Shown here one piece after another: positions 1 to 8,540 of a stretch of 64,000 nt of DNA. The notes beneath the pieces are model-generated. The model was not told where the DNA came from. It made no database searches and saw nothing but the letters and a program-made list of their open reading frames with translations. Each line of letters begins with the position of its first letter. The first letter of the stretch is position 1. The translations under genes and the position numbers were made by a program. The DNA comes from Mycobacterium gallinarum (GTDB lineage: Bacteria > Actinomycetota > Actinomycetes > Mycobacteriales > Mycobacteriaceae): assembly GCF_010726765.1 (NCBI RefSeq), contig NZ_AP022601.1, positions 4,030,001-4,094,000 of the forward strand, written 5' to 3'.

Positions 1-824
1 GTGGCGGTCAGGTCGGGAACGTCGAGGATCGAGATGTCGGCCTGCGGATCGTACGAGACGACGTACGCGTCGTATGTCCGCCCGTCGACCTCGACGGTGG
101 CACTTTCCGCACCGGCGACGACGTGCGCGTTGGACATCACCCGATTCGGAGCGACGACGAATCCGGTGCCCTCGAGCACCTTCTGGCATCCGGGCGCGAC
201 ACCGCGGATCTTGACCACGCTGGGCCGCGTCGCCGCAACGACGGGGTCGCCCGCAAGCGCGGCGTCAGGAGCGTCGACGGCGACGATCGGCGTGCGCCCG
301 AACGGCTGCAACACGTCGGGCAGACCGGAGGTGTCCAGCAGCGCCGACAGCCGCGTCGGCACGGACCTCAGCCAGCTCGGCGCGACGTCGTCCACTTCCT
401 TGAGCACCACCGAGCCCCGCACGGCGGCGGCCAGGTTCGGCTGGTCGGAGGTTTGCAGCGGGTAGGTGAGCATCCACGCGGCCACCAGCACGGCGACGAT
501 TTGCAGCGCCACCCCGATGGTGGAGTCCAGCGTCCGCACCCCCGGGTTGCGAATGGCGCCCCGCACGGCCCGGCCGAGCACCACGCCCGCGATCTCACCG
601 ACGACCACCAGTGCGAGGATCAGGAACAGCGTCACGAAAAGCTTGGTGCGAGGACCCTCGAGGTTGGCGACGACGTGCGGGGCCAGCAGGACACCGGCCA
701 CCGCGCCGAGCACCACGCCCACGAAGGACAGCAACGATCCGAGCGCGCCGGAACGCCACCCCGAGACGGCGGCGATGAACGCCACCGCGAGGACAGCGAG
801 GTCGAGCCACTGCGACGATGTCAT
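1..824 (-). CDS. marP: MarP-type periplasmic serine protease (3' part off the left edge)
   Basis: Membrane-anchored serine protease, homologous to M. tuberculosis Rv3671c, which lets the cell survive acid and oxidative stress. The first 274 residues are visible. Four hydrophobic segments (about residues 7-20, 30-50, 62-86 and 103-121) form the CvpA/colicin-V-like membrane part. A trypsin-like domain starts near residue 195; the catalytic His lies in SNAHVV (about 234) and the Asp in YDPQADISIL (about 263). The nucleophilic Ser is beyond the window. The ATG start at 824 overlaps the stop of the Nudix gene (ATGA), so translation is probably coupled. It is the last visible gene of the nth–tlpA-like–nudix–marP operon. 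The identification is secure; only the C-terminus is missing. Confidence 0.93.
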   Translation of the reverse strand, partial: MTSSQWLDLAVLAVAFIAAVSGWRSGALGSLLSFVGVVLGAVAGVLLAPHVVANLEGPRTKLFVTLFLILALVVVGEIAGVVLGRAVRGAIRNPGVRTLDSTIGVALQIVAVLVAAWMLTYPLQTSDQPNLAAAVRGSVVLKEVDDVAPSWLRSVPTRLSALLDTSGLPDVLQPFGRTPIVAVDAPDAALAGDPVVAATRPSVVKIRGVAPGCQKVLEGTGFVVAPNRVMSNAHVVAGAESATVEVDGRTYDAYVVSYDPQADISILDVPDLTA

Positions 825-1612
825 GGTTGCGCCTTACCGTAGTCGGCGGCGTCTCCTACTTGCGCCATTGCGTCCTCTAGTTCGCGGATGTCGTCGGTGT
901 TCCACGGCCGCGCCCAGCCAGCGACGTCCAGCATCGCCGAGACCACCTGCCCGGTGAATCCCCAGACGAGCATCTCGTTCAGCAGGAAAGCCGGGCCGGC
1001 GGAGCGGCGCGTGTTCTCCTTGCGGTAGACCATGATTCGGTTCTCGGGATTGACGAATGCCCGGACCGGGACCCGCGCCACGACCGCCGTTTCGGACTCG
1101 TCGATCACCGCCACCGGCCCCGGATCGGGCGAGTAGGCGAGCACCGGCACGACGTGAAAGCCCGACGGCGGGATGAACATCCGCTCGAGGGTGGCCAGCG
1201 GCTGCAATCGGGCCTGGTCGATGCCGGTCTCCTCGGTAGCCTCGCGCAGCGCGGTGAACACCGGTCCGGTGTCGCCGGGATCGGCGGCCCCACCTGGGAA
1301 TGCGGCTTGTCCGGCGTGGTGACGCAGGGTCGACGCACGCACGGTCACCAGCAGTTCGGCATCGTCGGGAAGGCCGCCGGACTGAGAATCGGGCGGACCG
1401 GAGAACAGCACCAGCACCGCGGCGTCACGCCGCGCCCCGGTGACCGCGGCCTTGGTGTTCGCGGCGGTGATCATCGCCAGCACCTCGGGAGGCACCCGCC
1501 GGCGGTAGGCGTGCTTGATGTCTTTGGCGTTGTCGACCAGCGGTTTGAGCCACGATGGGGCCGCTCCAGCGTTGAGGGGAACGAGTTCGCTCCCGTCGCT
1601 GGCCCAACTCAC
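821..1612 (-). CDS. Nudix hydrolase, CoA-pyrophosphatase type
   Basis: 263-aa Nudix hydrolase, homologue of Rv3672c. The Nudix box is seen as a GG-rich stretch followed by REATEETG (about residues 106-128), supplying the metal-binding glutamates. Just before it, VRASTLRHHAGQAAFPGG fits the UPF0035 signature found in coenzyme A diphosphatases, so CoA or a related dinucleotide is the likely substrate. That is a family inference; substrate choice cannot be read from the sequence. The GTG start at 1612 overlaps the stop of the upstream thioredoxin-like gene (GTGA), and its own stop overlaps the marP start. It therefore sits in a tightly coupled operon whose other members act in the envelope or in DNA repair. 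Confidence 0.88.
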   Translation of the reverse strand: MSWASDGSELVPLNAGAAPSWLKPLVDNAKDIKHAYRRRVPPEVLAMITAANTKAAVTGARRDAAVLVLFSGPPDSQSGGLPDDAELLVTVRASTLRHHAGQAAFPGGAADPGDTGPVFTALREATEETGIDQARLQPLATLERMFIPPSGFHVVPVLAYSPDPGPVAVIDESETAVVARVPVRAFVNPENRIMVYRKENTRRSAGPAFLLNEMLVWGFTGQVVSAMLDVAGWARPWNTDDIRELEDAMAQVGDAADYGKAQP

Positions 1613-2256
1613 CCCGGCTCTCCTAACTGTGGATCGATGGCGGCCGCAATTTCGTCGGCATCGGCGAAGGACCGCGGCAGGATTTCGGCAACGCTACCGT
1701 CCGCACGCAGCACAACCGTCGCGGGCATGACGTTCGGCACCTTCAGCGCGGCCGCGATCCGCCTGCGGCCGTCCTGCAGCGTCGGCAGGTGTACGCCCAG
1801 CTCAGCCAGTCGCAGCAGGGCCGCTGTCTCGTTCTCGTCCTGATGCACCGTCAGCACCGTCACCTCCGAACCGACCCGACGCTGGTACTCCGCCATCGCG
1901 GGCAGTTCTTGGGCGCACGGCGCGCACCAGTAGGCCCATAGGTTGAGCACGACCGTGCGGCCCGCGACCGCCTTGGCGACGTCGACGCTGGACCCGTCAC
2001 CGGCGCATTCCAGGATGATGCCGCGCAACGCCTCCGGTCCTTCCCCGGCGCCCGGCGTCGGGCATGGCATCAGGTCGGCGCTGGCGCGTGGTTCGGCCAG
2101 CGCCTCCGCGGTGTCGGCGTCGCGCCGGTCGCGGGAGGCGCCCGGACCCGTCGAGCCCGGCTGGGATTCGTCGCCGCCGAGCTGGGTCCACAGCGCGGCA
2201 CCGAGGGCGACCACCACGACCATCACGGCCACGGTCCAGCGGGTCGAGGTGTTCAT
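1609..2256 (-). CDS. TlpA-like membrane-anchored thioredoxin
   Basis: 215-aa exported thiol-disulfide protein of the TlpA/ResA family, homologue of Rv3673c. An N-terminal membrane segment (about residues 7-22, rich in V and A) is followed by an extracytoplasmic thioredoxin fold with the active-site motif WCAPC in the context NLWAYWCAPCAQELPAM. It probably reduces or oxidises cysteines of envelope proteins; the partner is unknown. The ATG at 2256 was chosen because it directly precedes the signal anchor. An in-frame extension to 2535 exists but runs through the end of nth and lacks a membrane signal. It lies 20 bp downstream of nth and overlaps the Nudix gene by four bases. Confidence 0.87.
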   Translation of the reverse strand: MNTSTRWTVAVMVVVVALGAALWTQLGGDESQPGSTGPGASRDRRDADTAEALAEPRASADLMPCPTPGAGEGPEALRGIILECAGDGSSVDVAKAVAGRTVVLNLWAYWCAPCAQELPAMAEYQRRVGSEVTVLTVHQDENETAALLRLAELGVHLPTLQDGRRRIAAALKVPNVMPATVVLRADGSVAEILPRSFADADEIAAAIDPQLGEPG

Positions 2257-2276
2257 TCGATGCGTGGGGACGGCGG

Positions 2277-3029
2277 CTAGAGACCGGCCAGTGCCAGCAG
2301 GTGCTCGGTTTCGGGGCCTTTGACCAGAGGCGCGGCGATCAGCGGGTCGGTGGGACCGGCGCCGAAGGACGGGCAGTCCTTGGCGAGGACACATACGCCG
2401 CAGGCGGGCTTGCGGGCGTGGCAGACGCGGCGGCCGTGGAAGATCACGCGGTGGCTCAGGTCGGTCCATTCGCTGCGCTCGATGAGCTCGCCGACCGCAT
2501 GCTCGACCTTCACCGGATCCTCTTCCGTAGTCCATCCCCAGCGCCTGACGAGCCTGCCGAAATGGGTGTCGACGGTGATGCCGGGAATGCCGAAGGCGTT
2601 TCCGAGGATGACGTTGGCGGTCTTGCGACCGATGCCGGGCAGCGTGACGAGCTCTTCGAGCGTCGCGGGCACCTGTCCGTCGAACCGCTCGACGAGTTCT
2701 TGGCCCAACCGCATCAAGGAGTTGGCTTTGTTCCGGTAAAACCCGGTGCGCCGGATCAATTCCTCGAGTTCGGTGCGGTCGGCCTGCGCATAATCGAGCG
2801 CCGTCCGGTACTTCTTGAACAGTGCGGGGGTCGCAAGGTTGACGCCCTTGTCGGTGCTTTGTGCCGACAGAATCGTGGCGACGGCCAACTCGAGCGGATT
2901 GGTGAAGTCCAATTCGCAGTAGACATGTGGAAATGCCTGTGCCAGCACACGATTCATTCGCCGCGCCCGACGGACGAGACCGAGGCGGGTCTCACCGTCT
3001 CTTTTGCGGGCGCGCTTGGGCACAGTCAC
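2277..3029 (-). CDS. nth: Endonuclease III (DNA glycosylase/AP lyase)
   Basis: 250-aa base-excision repair enzyme that removes oxidised pyrimidines and cuts the abasic site. The HhH-GPD fold is clear. The hairpin [11 protein letters not shown] carries the catalytic Lys (about K136), and ITVDTHFGR carries the catalytic Asp (about D154). The C-terminal iron-sulfur loop has the exact CX6CX2CX5C pattern (C203, C210, C213, C219), so a [4Fe-4S] cluster is expected. It is first gene of the leftward operon with the thioredoxin-like, Nudix and MarP genes, the order found in M. tuberculosis (Rv3674c–Rv3671c). The short basic N-terminal extension before residue 20 is usual in mycobacterial versions. Confidence 0.95.
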   Translation of the reverse strand: MTVPKRARKRDGETRLGLVRRARRMNRVLAQAFPHVYCELDFTNPLELAVATILSAQSTDKGVNLATPALFKKYRTALDYAQADRTELEELIRRTGFYRNKANSLMRLGQELVERFDGQVPATLEELVTLPGIGRKTANVILGNAFGIPGITVDTHFGRLVRRWGWTTEEDPVKVEHAVGELIERSEWTDLSHRVIFHGRRVCHARKPACGVCVLAKDCPSFGAGPTDPLIAAPLVKGPETEHLLALAGL

Positions 3030-3134
3030 GAAAACAGCCTACTGATCGGCTCTGACAGGCCGTCACGGAACACTGCGCGGACCGGTGACAATTCGTAATC
3101 CCGCTGAGACCTTGGGCGTGTTTACTTCTGCCTT

Positions 3135-3467
3135 GTGTCTTGGTTGCTCGTGGCCCTAATTCCTGGGCTGCTGATGCTGGCAACTTTCGCGCTGGAACGG
3201 CTCGAGACGAGCCTGTCCCGCGACACCGTGTCGTCCAGCGACGTGGCGGCGTTTCTCGAACAAGCCGAGGCCGACGACGTCAACACACTTGCGCGAGACG
3301 GTATGAGCCGCGCCATCGACCGCCAGCATCGGCGATTGCACGGGCAAGCATCCAAACAGAACGACCGAATACCGGGCGGGGATACTCCGGGTTTGCCGAC
3401 GCGAGTCCTTGTCCACAGCGCGATCAATCCTGAATTTCAGCGGACTCGGCAACCCAATCGTGTGTAG
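3135..3467 (+). CDS. Small conserved mycobacterial membrane protein
   Basis: 110-aa protein of unknown function. One N-terminal hydrophobic segment (about residues 3-18, SWLLVALIPGLLMLATF) is followed by a polar, acidic then basic tail with no recognisable domain. It starts at GTG 3135 and lies between nth (divergent) and crp (same strand), where M. tuberculosis has the small membrane protein Rv3675; the correspondence rests on position and the N-terminal anchor. There is a 102-bp gap to crp, so the two may have separate promoters. The C-terminal half (Arg, Pro and Gln rich) looks weakly constrained. Confidence 0.6.
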   Translation: MSWLLVALIPGLLMLATFALERLETSLSRDTVSSSDVAAFLEQAEADDVNTLARDGMSRAIDRQHRRLHGQASKQNDRIPGGDTPGLPTRVLVHSAINPEFQRTRQPNRV

Positions 3468-3569
3468 CGTGGGCTGGTCACTTAGGCGCATACCTCTAGA
3501 CTGATCGCGCTAACCATTTAGAGGTGGGCCTTCGCATGTCATATCAGCCAACAGCTTAAGAGGGGCAAC

Positions 3570-4244
3570 GTGGACGAGATCCTGGCGAGGGCCGGAATCT
3601 TCCAGGGGGTCGAACCCAGCGCCGTTTCAGCGCTGACCAAACAACTGCAGCCCGTCGACTTCCCCCGTGGGCACACCGTGTTCGCCGAGGGGGAACCCGG
3701 CGACCGGCTGTACATCATTGTTTCCGGCAAGGTGAAGATCGGCCGCCGCTCTCCCGATGGCCGCGAGAATCTGCTCACGATCATGGGCCCGTCGGACATG
3801 TTCGGCGAGCTGTCGATCTTCGACCCCGGCCCCCGGACGTCCAGCGCCACGACGATCACCGACGTGCGCGCCGTCTCGATGGACCGCGACGCCCTGCGTG
3901 CGTGGATCGCCGACCGCCCGGAGATCGCCGAGCAGCTGTTGCGCGTGCTGGCCCGCCGGCTGCGCCGCACCAACAACAACCTCGCGGACCTGATCTTCAC
4001 CGACGTGCCCGGCCGCGTGGCCAAGCAGCTTCTGCAGCTGGCCCAGCGCTTCGGCACCCAGGAGGGCGGCGCGCTGCGCGTCACCCACGACCTGACGCAG
4101 GAAGAGATCGCTCAGCTCGTCGGCGCATCGCGCGAGACCGTCAACAAGGCGCTTGCCGACTTCGCCCACCGCGGCTGGATTCGGCTGGAGGGCAAGAGCG
4201 TTCTGATCTCTGACAGCGAGCGCCTGGCCCGTCGCGCCCGCTGA
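3570..4244 (+). CDS. crp: cAMP receptor protein Crp (CRP/FNR family regulator)
   Basis: 224-aa global regulator, homologue of Rv3676. Residues about 8-125 form the cyclic-nucleotide-binding beta-barrel, with the phosphate-binding cassette around [18 protein letters not shown] long dimerisation helix follows (about 115-145). The C-terminal winged helix (about 150-215) contains the recognition helix [18 protein letters not shown]. The GTG start at 3570 follows a good ribosome-binding site (AGAGGGG) by four bases. The family binds TGTGA-N6-TCACA sites, and a near-match lies upstream of whiB4 in this window (8339-8354). The stop is only 3 bp from that of the convergent MBL hydrolase, leaving no room for a terminator between them. 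Confidence 0.96.
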   Translation: MDEILARAGIFQGVEPSAVSALTKQLQPVDFPRGHTVFAEGEPGDRLYIIVSGKVKIGRRSPDGRENLLTIMGPSDMFGELSIFDPGPRTSSATTITDVRAVSMDRDALRAWIADRPEIAEQLLRVLARRLRRTNNNLADLIFTDVPGRVAKQLLQLAQRFGTQEGGALRVTHDLTQEEIAQLVGASRETVNKALADFAHRGWIRLEGKSVLISDSERLARRAR

Positions 4245-4247
4245 CTG

Positions 4248-5024
4248 TCAGCTGCGCAGGTAGTCGACCTGGGCTTGGACGCTCCATTCCGCTGCATCCC
4301 ACAGTTTTTCGTCGACGTCGGTGTAAACATGCTCGACGATCTGCCGCGCGGTGGCCTCGTCGCCGAGCTCGCGTAGCGCTGCCCGCACCTGCTCGAGTCG
4401 CTCTTCGCGATGCGCCAGGTACATATCGCTGACCACTTCCAGGTCGGTGAGCTCAGGGCCGTGGCCCGGCAGGACCGTCCGGTGGCCGATGCCACGCAGC
4501 CGCCGAAGCGATTCAAGGTAGTCCCGCAGGCTGCCGTCTTCCTTGTCGATGACGGTCGTGCCGCGGCCCAGGACGGTATCGGCGGTCAGCACCGCGTCGT
4601 CGAGCAGGAATGACACTGAATCCGCGGTGTGCCCCGGCGTGGCCACCACTGTGATGCGCAAGCCGGCCGCGTCGATGACCTCACCGTCGGTCAGCGGTCC
4701 ACCGAGGCCCCGCAGGAAGCCGCTGCCGACGGAGCGCACCACCGCGCCGGTACGGTCGACGATCTTGTCGATCGCACCCGTGTGGTCCTCGTGCTTGTGG
4801 CTGATGAGTACCAGTGGGATCTTGCCCAGGCCGACGATCAGCTCGATATGCTCGTCGTCCTCGGGTCCGGGGTCGACGATGACCATCTCGTCGCTGCCCG
4901 GTCCCTGCAGCACCCACGTGTTGGTGCCCTCGAGGGTCAGCAGGCCGGGGTTGTCGCACAACAGCACCGACGCGGTTTCCGTCACCGGACGGAGTTTCTT
5001 GTACGCGGGGTGCTCGAGGGTCAC
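4248..5024 (-). CDS. MBL-fold metal-dependent hydrolase (LACTB2-like)
   Basis: 258-aa metallo-beta-lactamase-fold protein, homologue of Rv3677c. The metal motif is HKHEDH (H76, H78, D80, H81), with later ligands in TPGHTADS, LTADTVLG and LPGHGPE. The last ~70 residues are helical and resemble the C-terminal winged-helix extension of LACTB2-type nucleases and glyoxalase-II-like hydrolases. The substrate is not known; RNA or a thioester are both possible from the fold. It starts at ATG 5024, four bases downstream of the RidA gene stop, and so probably forms an operon with RidA and the 53-aa protein. It converges with crp. Confidence 0.85.
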   Translation of the reverse strand: MTLEHPAYKKLRPVTETASVLLCDNPGLLTLEGTNTWVLQGPGSDEMVIVDPGPEDDEHIELIVGLGKIPLVLISHKHEDHTGAIDKIVDRTGAVVRSVGSGFLRGLGGPLTDGEVIDAAGLRITVVATPGHTADSVSFLLDDAVLTADTVLGRGTTVIDKEDGSLRDYLESLRRLRGIGHRTVLPGHGPELTDLEVVSDMYLAHREERLEQVRAALRELGDEATARQIVEHVYTDVDEKLWDAAEWSVQAQVDYLRS

Positions 5025-5028
5025 GCGC

Positions 5029-5484
5029 TCACGCGACCTCGAAGATCACTTCGACCTCGACCGGGGCGTCCAGCGGCAGCTCCGAGACGCCGACGGCCGA
5101 GCGGGCGTGTGCCCCGGCGTCGCCGAAGACCTCACCGAACAGCTGCGACGCCCCGTTGATGACTCCGGGCTGGCCGTTGAAGCCGGGCGCGGAGGCGACG
5201 AAGCCCACGACCTTGACCACGCGGGTGACCGAATCGATGCCGACCAGCGAATGCACCGCGGCCATCGCGTTGAGTGCGCACACCCGCGCCAGCGCCTTGC
5301 CGTCCTCCGGTGTGACCTGGGCCCCCACCTTGCCTGCCTGAAGCAGACTTCCCGCCTCCATGGGCAGCTGACCGGCGGTGTAGACCAGATTCCCCGTACG
5401 CGCCGCGGGCACATAGGCGGCCAACGGCGGCACCACGTCGGGCAGCGTTATGCCCAGCTCGGCGAGTCTGGCCGACGGGCTCAT
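5029..5484 (-). CDS. RidA/YjgF-family enamine/imine deaminase
   Basis: 151-aa member of the RidA (YjgF/YER057c/UK114) family, homologue of Rv3678c. It belongs to the longer bacterial subgroup with an N-terminal extension (SARLAELGITLPDV). Conserved features are YTAGQLP, the helix around CALNAMAAV and the C-terminal block ARSAVGVSELPLDAPVEVE, whose Arg is the usual substrate-carboxylate ligand. RidA proteins hydrolyse reactive enamines such as 2-aminoacrylate formed by PLP enzymes; that is a family inference here. The ATG start at 5484 overlaps the stop of the 53-aa gene (ATGA), indicating translational coupling. Confidence 0.87.
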   Translation of the reverse strand: MSPSARLAELGITLPDVVPPLAAYVPAARTGNLVYTAGQLPMEAGSLLQAGKVGAQVTPEDGKALARVCALNAMAAVHSLVGIDSVTRVVKVVGFVASAPGFNGQPGVINGASQLFGEVFGDAGAHARSAVGVSELPLDAPVEVEVIFEVA

Positions 5485-5642
5485 TTTGGTCGCTTGAGAT
5501 AGGCGACGTGCTGCTCACCGGTCGGTCCTTGGAGTACCGACACCAGCTCCCAGCCGTCTTCTCCCCACTGATCGAGGATCTGTTTGGTCGCGTGCGTCAG
5601 CAGCGGAACGGTGGCGTATTCCCATTTGATCGCTTCGCTCAC
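5481..5642 (-). CDS. 53-aa DUF4177-like small protein
   Basis: A short gene beginning at GTG 5642 and reading MSEAIKWEYATVPLL, ending in AYLKRPK. The centre (QILDQWGEDGWELVSVLQG) has the KWEY…LNELGAEGWELV pattern of DUF4177-type proteins. Function is unknown. It corresponds in position and size to Rv3678A. It overlaps the RidA gene by four bases and is divergent from the Get3-like ATPase gene at 5717, with a 74-bp shared promoter region between them. It is easy to miss because of its size, but the conserved pattern and coupling support it as a real gene. Confidence 0.8.
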   Translation of the reverse strand: MSEAIKWEYATVPLLTHATKQILDQWGEDGWELVSVLQGPTGEQHVAYLKRPK

Positions 5643-5716
5643 GTCGCCCACCTGGTTTCTTCGCTCATGTTGCTGAGCTTATCGGGCAGCCAAGTGCACT
5701 TGGTTAGCATGCACGG

Positions 5717-6736
5717 GTGGGCACCACCTCTGAGGATCGCGGCGCGGTCGGCTGGCCGTCGCGCCTGACCAAGGCACGACTGCATTTCGTCACCGGCAAG
5801 GGCGGAACCGGCAAGTCGACCATCGCCGCCTCGCTTGCGCTGGCGCTCGCCGCCGGCGGCCGCAAGGTGTTGTTGGTGGAAGTCGAAGGGCGACAAGGCA
5901 TCGCGCAGCTATTCGACGTGCCACCGCTGCCCTACGAGGAGGTCAAGATCGCCACGGCGGACGGTGGCGGCACGGTCAACGCGCTGGCGATCGACACCGA
6001 GGCGGCGTTCCTCGAGTACCTCGACATGTTCTACAACCTGGGCATCGCCGGCCGGGCGATGCGACGAATCGGGGCGGTCGAGTTCGCCACGACCATCGCA
6101 CCGGGCCTGCGTGACGTGCTGCTCACCGGCAAGATCCGCGAGATCGTCACCCGTGCCGAGAAGGGAAAGCAGCCGGTTTACGACGCCGTCGTCGTCGACT
6201 CGCCGCCGACCGGCCGTATCTCCCGCTTCCTCGACGTGACCAAGGCCGTTTCGCAACTGGCCAAGGGTGGCCCCGTGCACTCGCAGGCAGAGAGCGTCGT
6301 GAAGGTATTGCACTCCGACCTCACCGCGATCCATCTGGTGACGCTGCTGGAAGCGTTACCCATCCAGGAGACGCTGGAGGCCATCGACGAGCTCAAGGAG
6401 TTGGGCCTGCCGATCGGCAGTGTCATCGTCAATCGCAACATCCCCTCCTACCTGTCGCCGGATGACCTGGCCAAGGCCGCCGAGGGGGTGATCGACGCCG
6501 ACGCCGTGCGGGCAGGACTCACCGATGCGGGAATTACGTTGTCCGACACAGACTTCGCGGGGCTGTTGACCGAGACCATCCAGCACGCCACCCGAATTCA
6601 GGCGCGTGCCGAAAGCGCCGAGCAACTCGACGAGCTCGACGTGGCCCGTCTCGAGTTGCCGCAGATTTCCGATGGCGTAGATCTCGGTAGCCTCTACGAA
6701 CTCGCCGAAGCGCTCGCCCACCAGGGGGTCAGATGA
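5717..6736 (+). CDS. bagA: Get3/ArsA-family ATPase, first of a pair
   Basis: 339-aa P-loop ATPase of the anion-transporting ATPase/Get3 family, homologue of Rv3679. The deviant Walker A motif is [12 protein letters not shown] near residue 28; switch motifs are [13 protein letters not shown] and [15 protein letters not shown]. In M. tuberculosis the Rv3679/Rv3680 pair is, from memory, named BagA/BagB for bacterial Get3-like proteins; they form a complex and no membrane pump partner is known. The stop overlaps the ATG of the second ATPase (ATGA), consistent with a hetero-oligomer made in fixed ratio. The start is GTG 5717. Confidence 0.88.
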   Translation: MGTTSEDRGAVGWPSRLTKARLHFVTGKGGTGKSTIAASLALALAAGGRKVLLVEVEGRQGIAQLFDVPPLPYEEVKIATADGGGTVNALAIDTEAAFLEYLDMFYNLGIAGRAMRRIGAVEFATTIAPGLRDVLLTGKIREIVTRAEKGKQPVYDAVVVDSPPTGRISRFLDVTKAVSQLAKGGPVHSQAESVVKVLHSDLTAIHLVTLLEALPIQETLEAIDELKELGLPIGSVIVNRNIPSYLSPDDLAKAAEGVIDADAVRAGLTDAGITLSDTDFAGLLTETIQHATRIQARAESAEQLDELDVARLELPQISDGVDLGSLYELAEALAHQGVR

Positions 6737-7863
6737 GTACCACACCGCCCGCACTCGACATGGCCTCGATCCTGGCCGACACGTCCAATCGCGTCGTAGT
6801 GTGTTGCGGCGCAGGCGGTGTCGGCAAGACCACCACCGCAGCGGCGATGGCGTTGCGCGCCGCCGAGTACGGTCGCACCGTCGTGGTGCTGACCATTGAT
6901 CCGGCCAAGCGGCTGGCGCAGGCGCTGGGCATCAAGGATCTGGGCAATACGCCGCAGCGGGTGCCATTGGCCCCCGAGGTGTCGGGCGAGCTGTACGCGA
7001 TGATGCTCGACATGCGTCGCACGTTCGACGAAATGGTGATCCAGTACTCCGGAAAAGAACGCGCACAAGAGATTCTGGACAACCAGTTTTATCAAACCGT
7101 CGCGACGTCGCTGGCGGGCACGCAGGAATACATGGCGATGGAGAAGCTGGGCCAGCTGCTCTCCGAGGACCGCTGGGACCTCGTCGTCGTCGACACTCCC
7201 CCGTCGCGCAACGCGCTCGATTTCCTCGATGCGCCAAAACGGTTGGGCGGCTTCATGGACAGTCGGCTGTGGAAGCTGCTGCTGGGACCGGGCCGCGGTA
7301 TCGGCAAGTTGGTGACGGGCGCGATGGGGTTGGCAATGCGAGCACTCTCGACGGTGCTCGGCTCTCAGATGCTCGGCGATGCAGCGGCTTTCGTGCAGTC
7401 GCTGGACGCCACGTTTGGCGGGTTCCGGGAGAAGGCCGACCGCACCTACGAATTGTTGAAGCGCCGGGGCACCCAGTTCGTCGTGGTCTCCGCCGCCGAA
7501 CCCGACGCGCTGCGTGAGGCGTCGTTCTTCATCGACCGGCTCTCACAGGAACACATGCCGCTGTCTGGGCTCATCCTCAACCGCACCCACCCGATGTTGT
7601 CGTCGTTACACGCCGACAAGGCCGACGAGGCCGCGGATGCCATCGAAGCCGCCGATCCCGACTCAGTGACCGCGGCGGCGCTGCGGATCCACTCCGACCG
7701 TGCGGGACGGTCCAAGCGGGAGATCAGGCTGCTGTCGCGGTTCACGGGCGCCAATCCACATGTGGCGATCGTGGGTGTGCCGTCGTTGCCGTTCGACGTC
7801 TCCGACCTGGACGCGTTACGGGCGATCGCCGATCAGATCACCGGCGAGACGCCTGCGGCGTGA
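6733..7863 (+). CDS. bagB: Get3/ArsA-family ATPase, second of a pair
   Basis: 376-aa partner of the preceding ATPase, homologue of Rv3680. The P-loop is [12 protein letters not shown] (about residue 23-34); the switch regions are [14 protein letters not shown] and [16 protein letters not shown]. Unlike the first subunit it has the Asp of the TIDPA motif typical of Get3. A long central region (residues 170-260) has hydrophobic stretches ([19 protein letters not shown]) that could form a client-binding groove; this is inference. It is convergent with whiB4, 22 bp away. An inverted repeat (7863-7868/7881-7886) between the stops could act as a weak shared terminator. Confidence 0.88.
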   Translation: MSTTPPALDMASILADTSNRVVVCCGAGGVGKTTTAAAMALRAAEYGRTVVVLTIDPAKRLAQALGIKDLGNTPQRVPLAPEVSGELYAMMLDMRRTFDEMVIQYSGKERAQEILDNQFYQTVATSLAGTQEYMAMEKLGQLLSEDRWDLVVVDTPPSRNALDFLDAPKRLGGFMDSRLWKLLLGPGRGIGKLVTGAMGLAMRALSTVLGSQMLGDAAAFVQSLDATFGGFREKADRTYELLKRRGTQFVVVSAAEPDALREASFFIDRLSQEHMPLSGLILNRTHPMLSSLHADKADEAADAIEAADPDSVTAAALRIHSDRAGRSKREIRLLSRFTGANPHVAIVGVPSLPFDVSDLDALRAIADQITGETPAA

Positions 7864-7885
7864 GCCGCAATCCAGCCGGAGCGGC

Positions 7886-8242
7886 TTAGACAGCGCTGCG
7901 GTGCTTGCGCTGGGCGGCGAAGAACTCGGCCCAGGAAACCACCTCGGGGTGCTGCTTGAGCAGGGCACGGCGCTGGCGTTCGGTCATGCCTCCCCACACA
8001 CCGAACTCCACCCGGTTGTCGAGCGCATCGGCGCCGCATTCCAGGATCACCGGGCAATGCCGGCAGATCACGGCTGCTTTACGCTGCGCGGCTCCGCGGA
8101 CGAAAAGCTCATCGGGGTCGGCCTGACGGCAGCGTGCCTGGGAAACCCAGGCGATGCGTGCCTCAGCCTCGGCGCCTTGGACGACACTGGGGGCAGAAAT
8201 TGTCATGCTTGTCCTCCGCACTGCGGGCCTCGTACCGGACAC
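7886..8242 (-). CDS. whiB4: WhiB4 iron-sulfur redox regulator
   Basis: 118-aa WhiB-family protein, homologue of Rv3681c. The four [4Fe-4S] ligands are C38, C60, C63 and C69 (…C…CRHCPVILEC), followed by the WhiB turn GVWGG (81-85) and a basic C-terminus (TERQRRALLK) used for DNA binding. WhiB4 responds to oxygen and nitric oxide and represses antioxidant genes in M. tuberculosis; that role is transferred by homology. The ATG at 8242 gives an N-terminus (MSGTRPAVRRT) matching the family, so the internal Met at residue 13 was not preferred. A Crp-like site lies about 100 bp upstream. It is divergent from ponA2. Confidence 0.94.
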   Translation of the reverse strand: MSGTRPAVRRTSMTISAPSVVQGAEAEARIAWVSQARCRQADPDELFVRGAAQRKAAVICRHCPVILECGADALDNRVEFGVWGGMTERQRRALLKQHPEVVSWAEFFAAQRKHRSAV

Positions 8243-8540
8243 CAGCGTTCCCCTTCGTTCCGGCCGCCCCCCGACGACGGCTTACTCTCCTGGTGCAGAG
8301 CGCGTTAGTGCGTTCTACGTCACGTTGCGACGGTCTAGTGTGACCTGCATCGCACTGTCAGCACAACTTAAGTGGTCAGAACGCTTCTGCGCAATACGTA
8401 GAAGGCCACTTTTTTGGGACAACCGTGCCGTCCTTGACGGAAATTGACGCGCGCGCAGGTCGGCGAGCTAACAATGTGAGGCGATAACCGGGGGAAATCT
8501 GCGAATTTTGCTGGCGGAATCCGCTAGCTACTCTGTACGC
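8243..8540. promoter_or_regulatory. whiB4/ponA2 divergent intergenic region
   Basis: About 300 bp without a gene separate whiB4 (leftward) and ponA2 (rightward), so it should hold both promoters. The only recognisable element is the Crp-like half-site pair at 8339-8354. No clear terminator or riboswitch fold was seen. Confidence 0.6.
8339..8354 (-). promoter_or_regulatory. Putative Crp-binding site upstream of whiB4
   Basis: TGTGACCTGCATCGCA matches the mycobacterial Crp consensus TGTGA-N6-TCACA at 9 of 10 fixed bases. It lies 97-112 bp upstream of the whiB4 start. crp itself is 4 kb away in this window. Confidence 0.45.

Noticed and set aside
8508..8540. TTG start for ponA2 at 8508
   Set aside because: It adds eleven residues unlike the family; ATG 8541 matches the known N-terminus.
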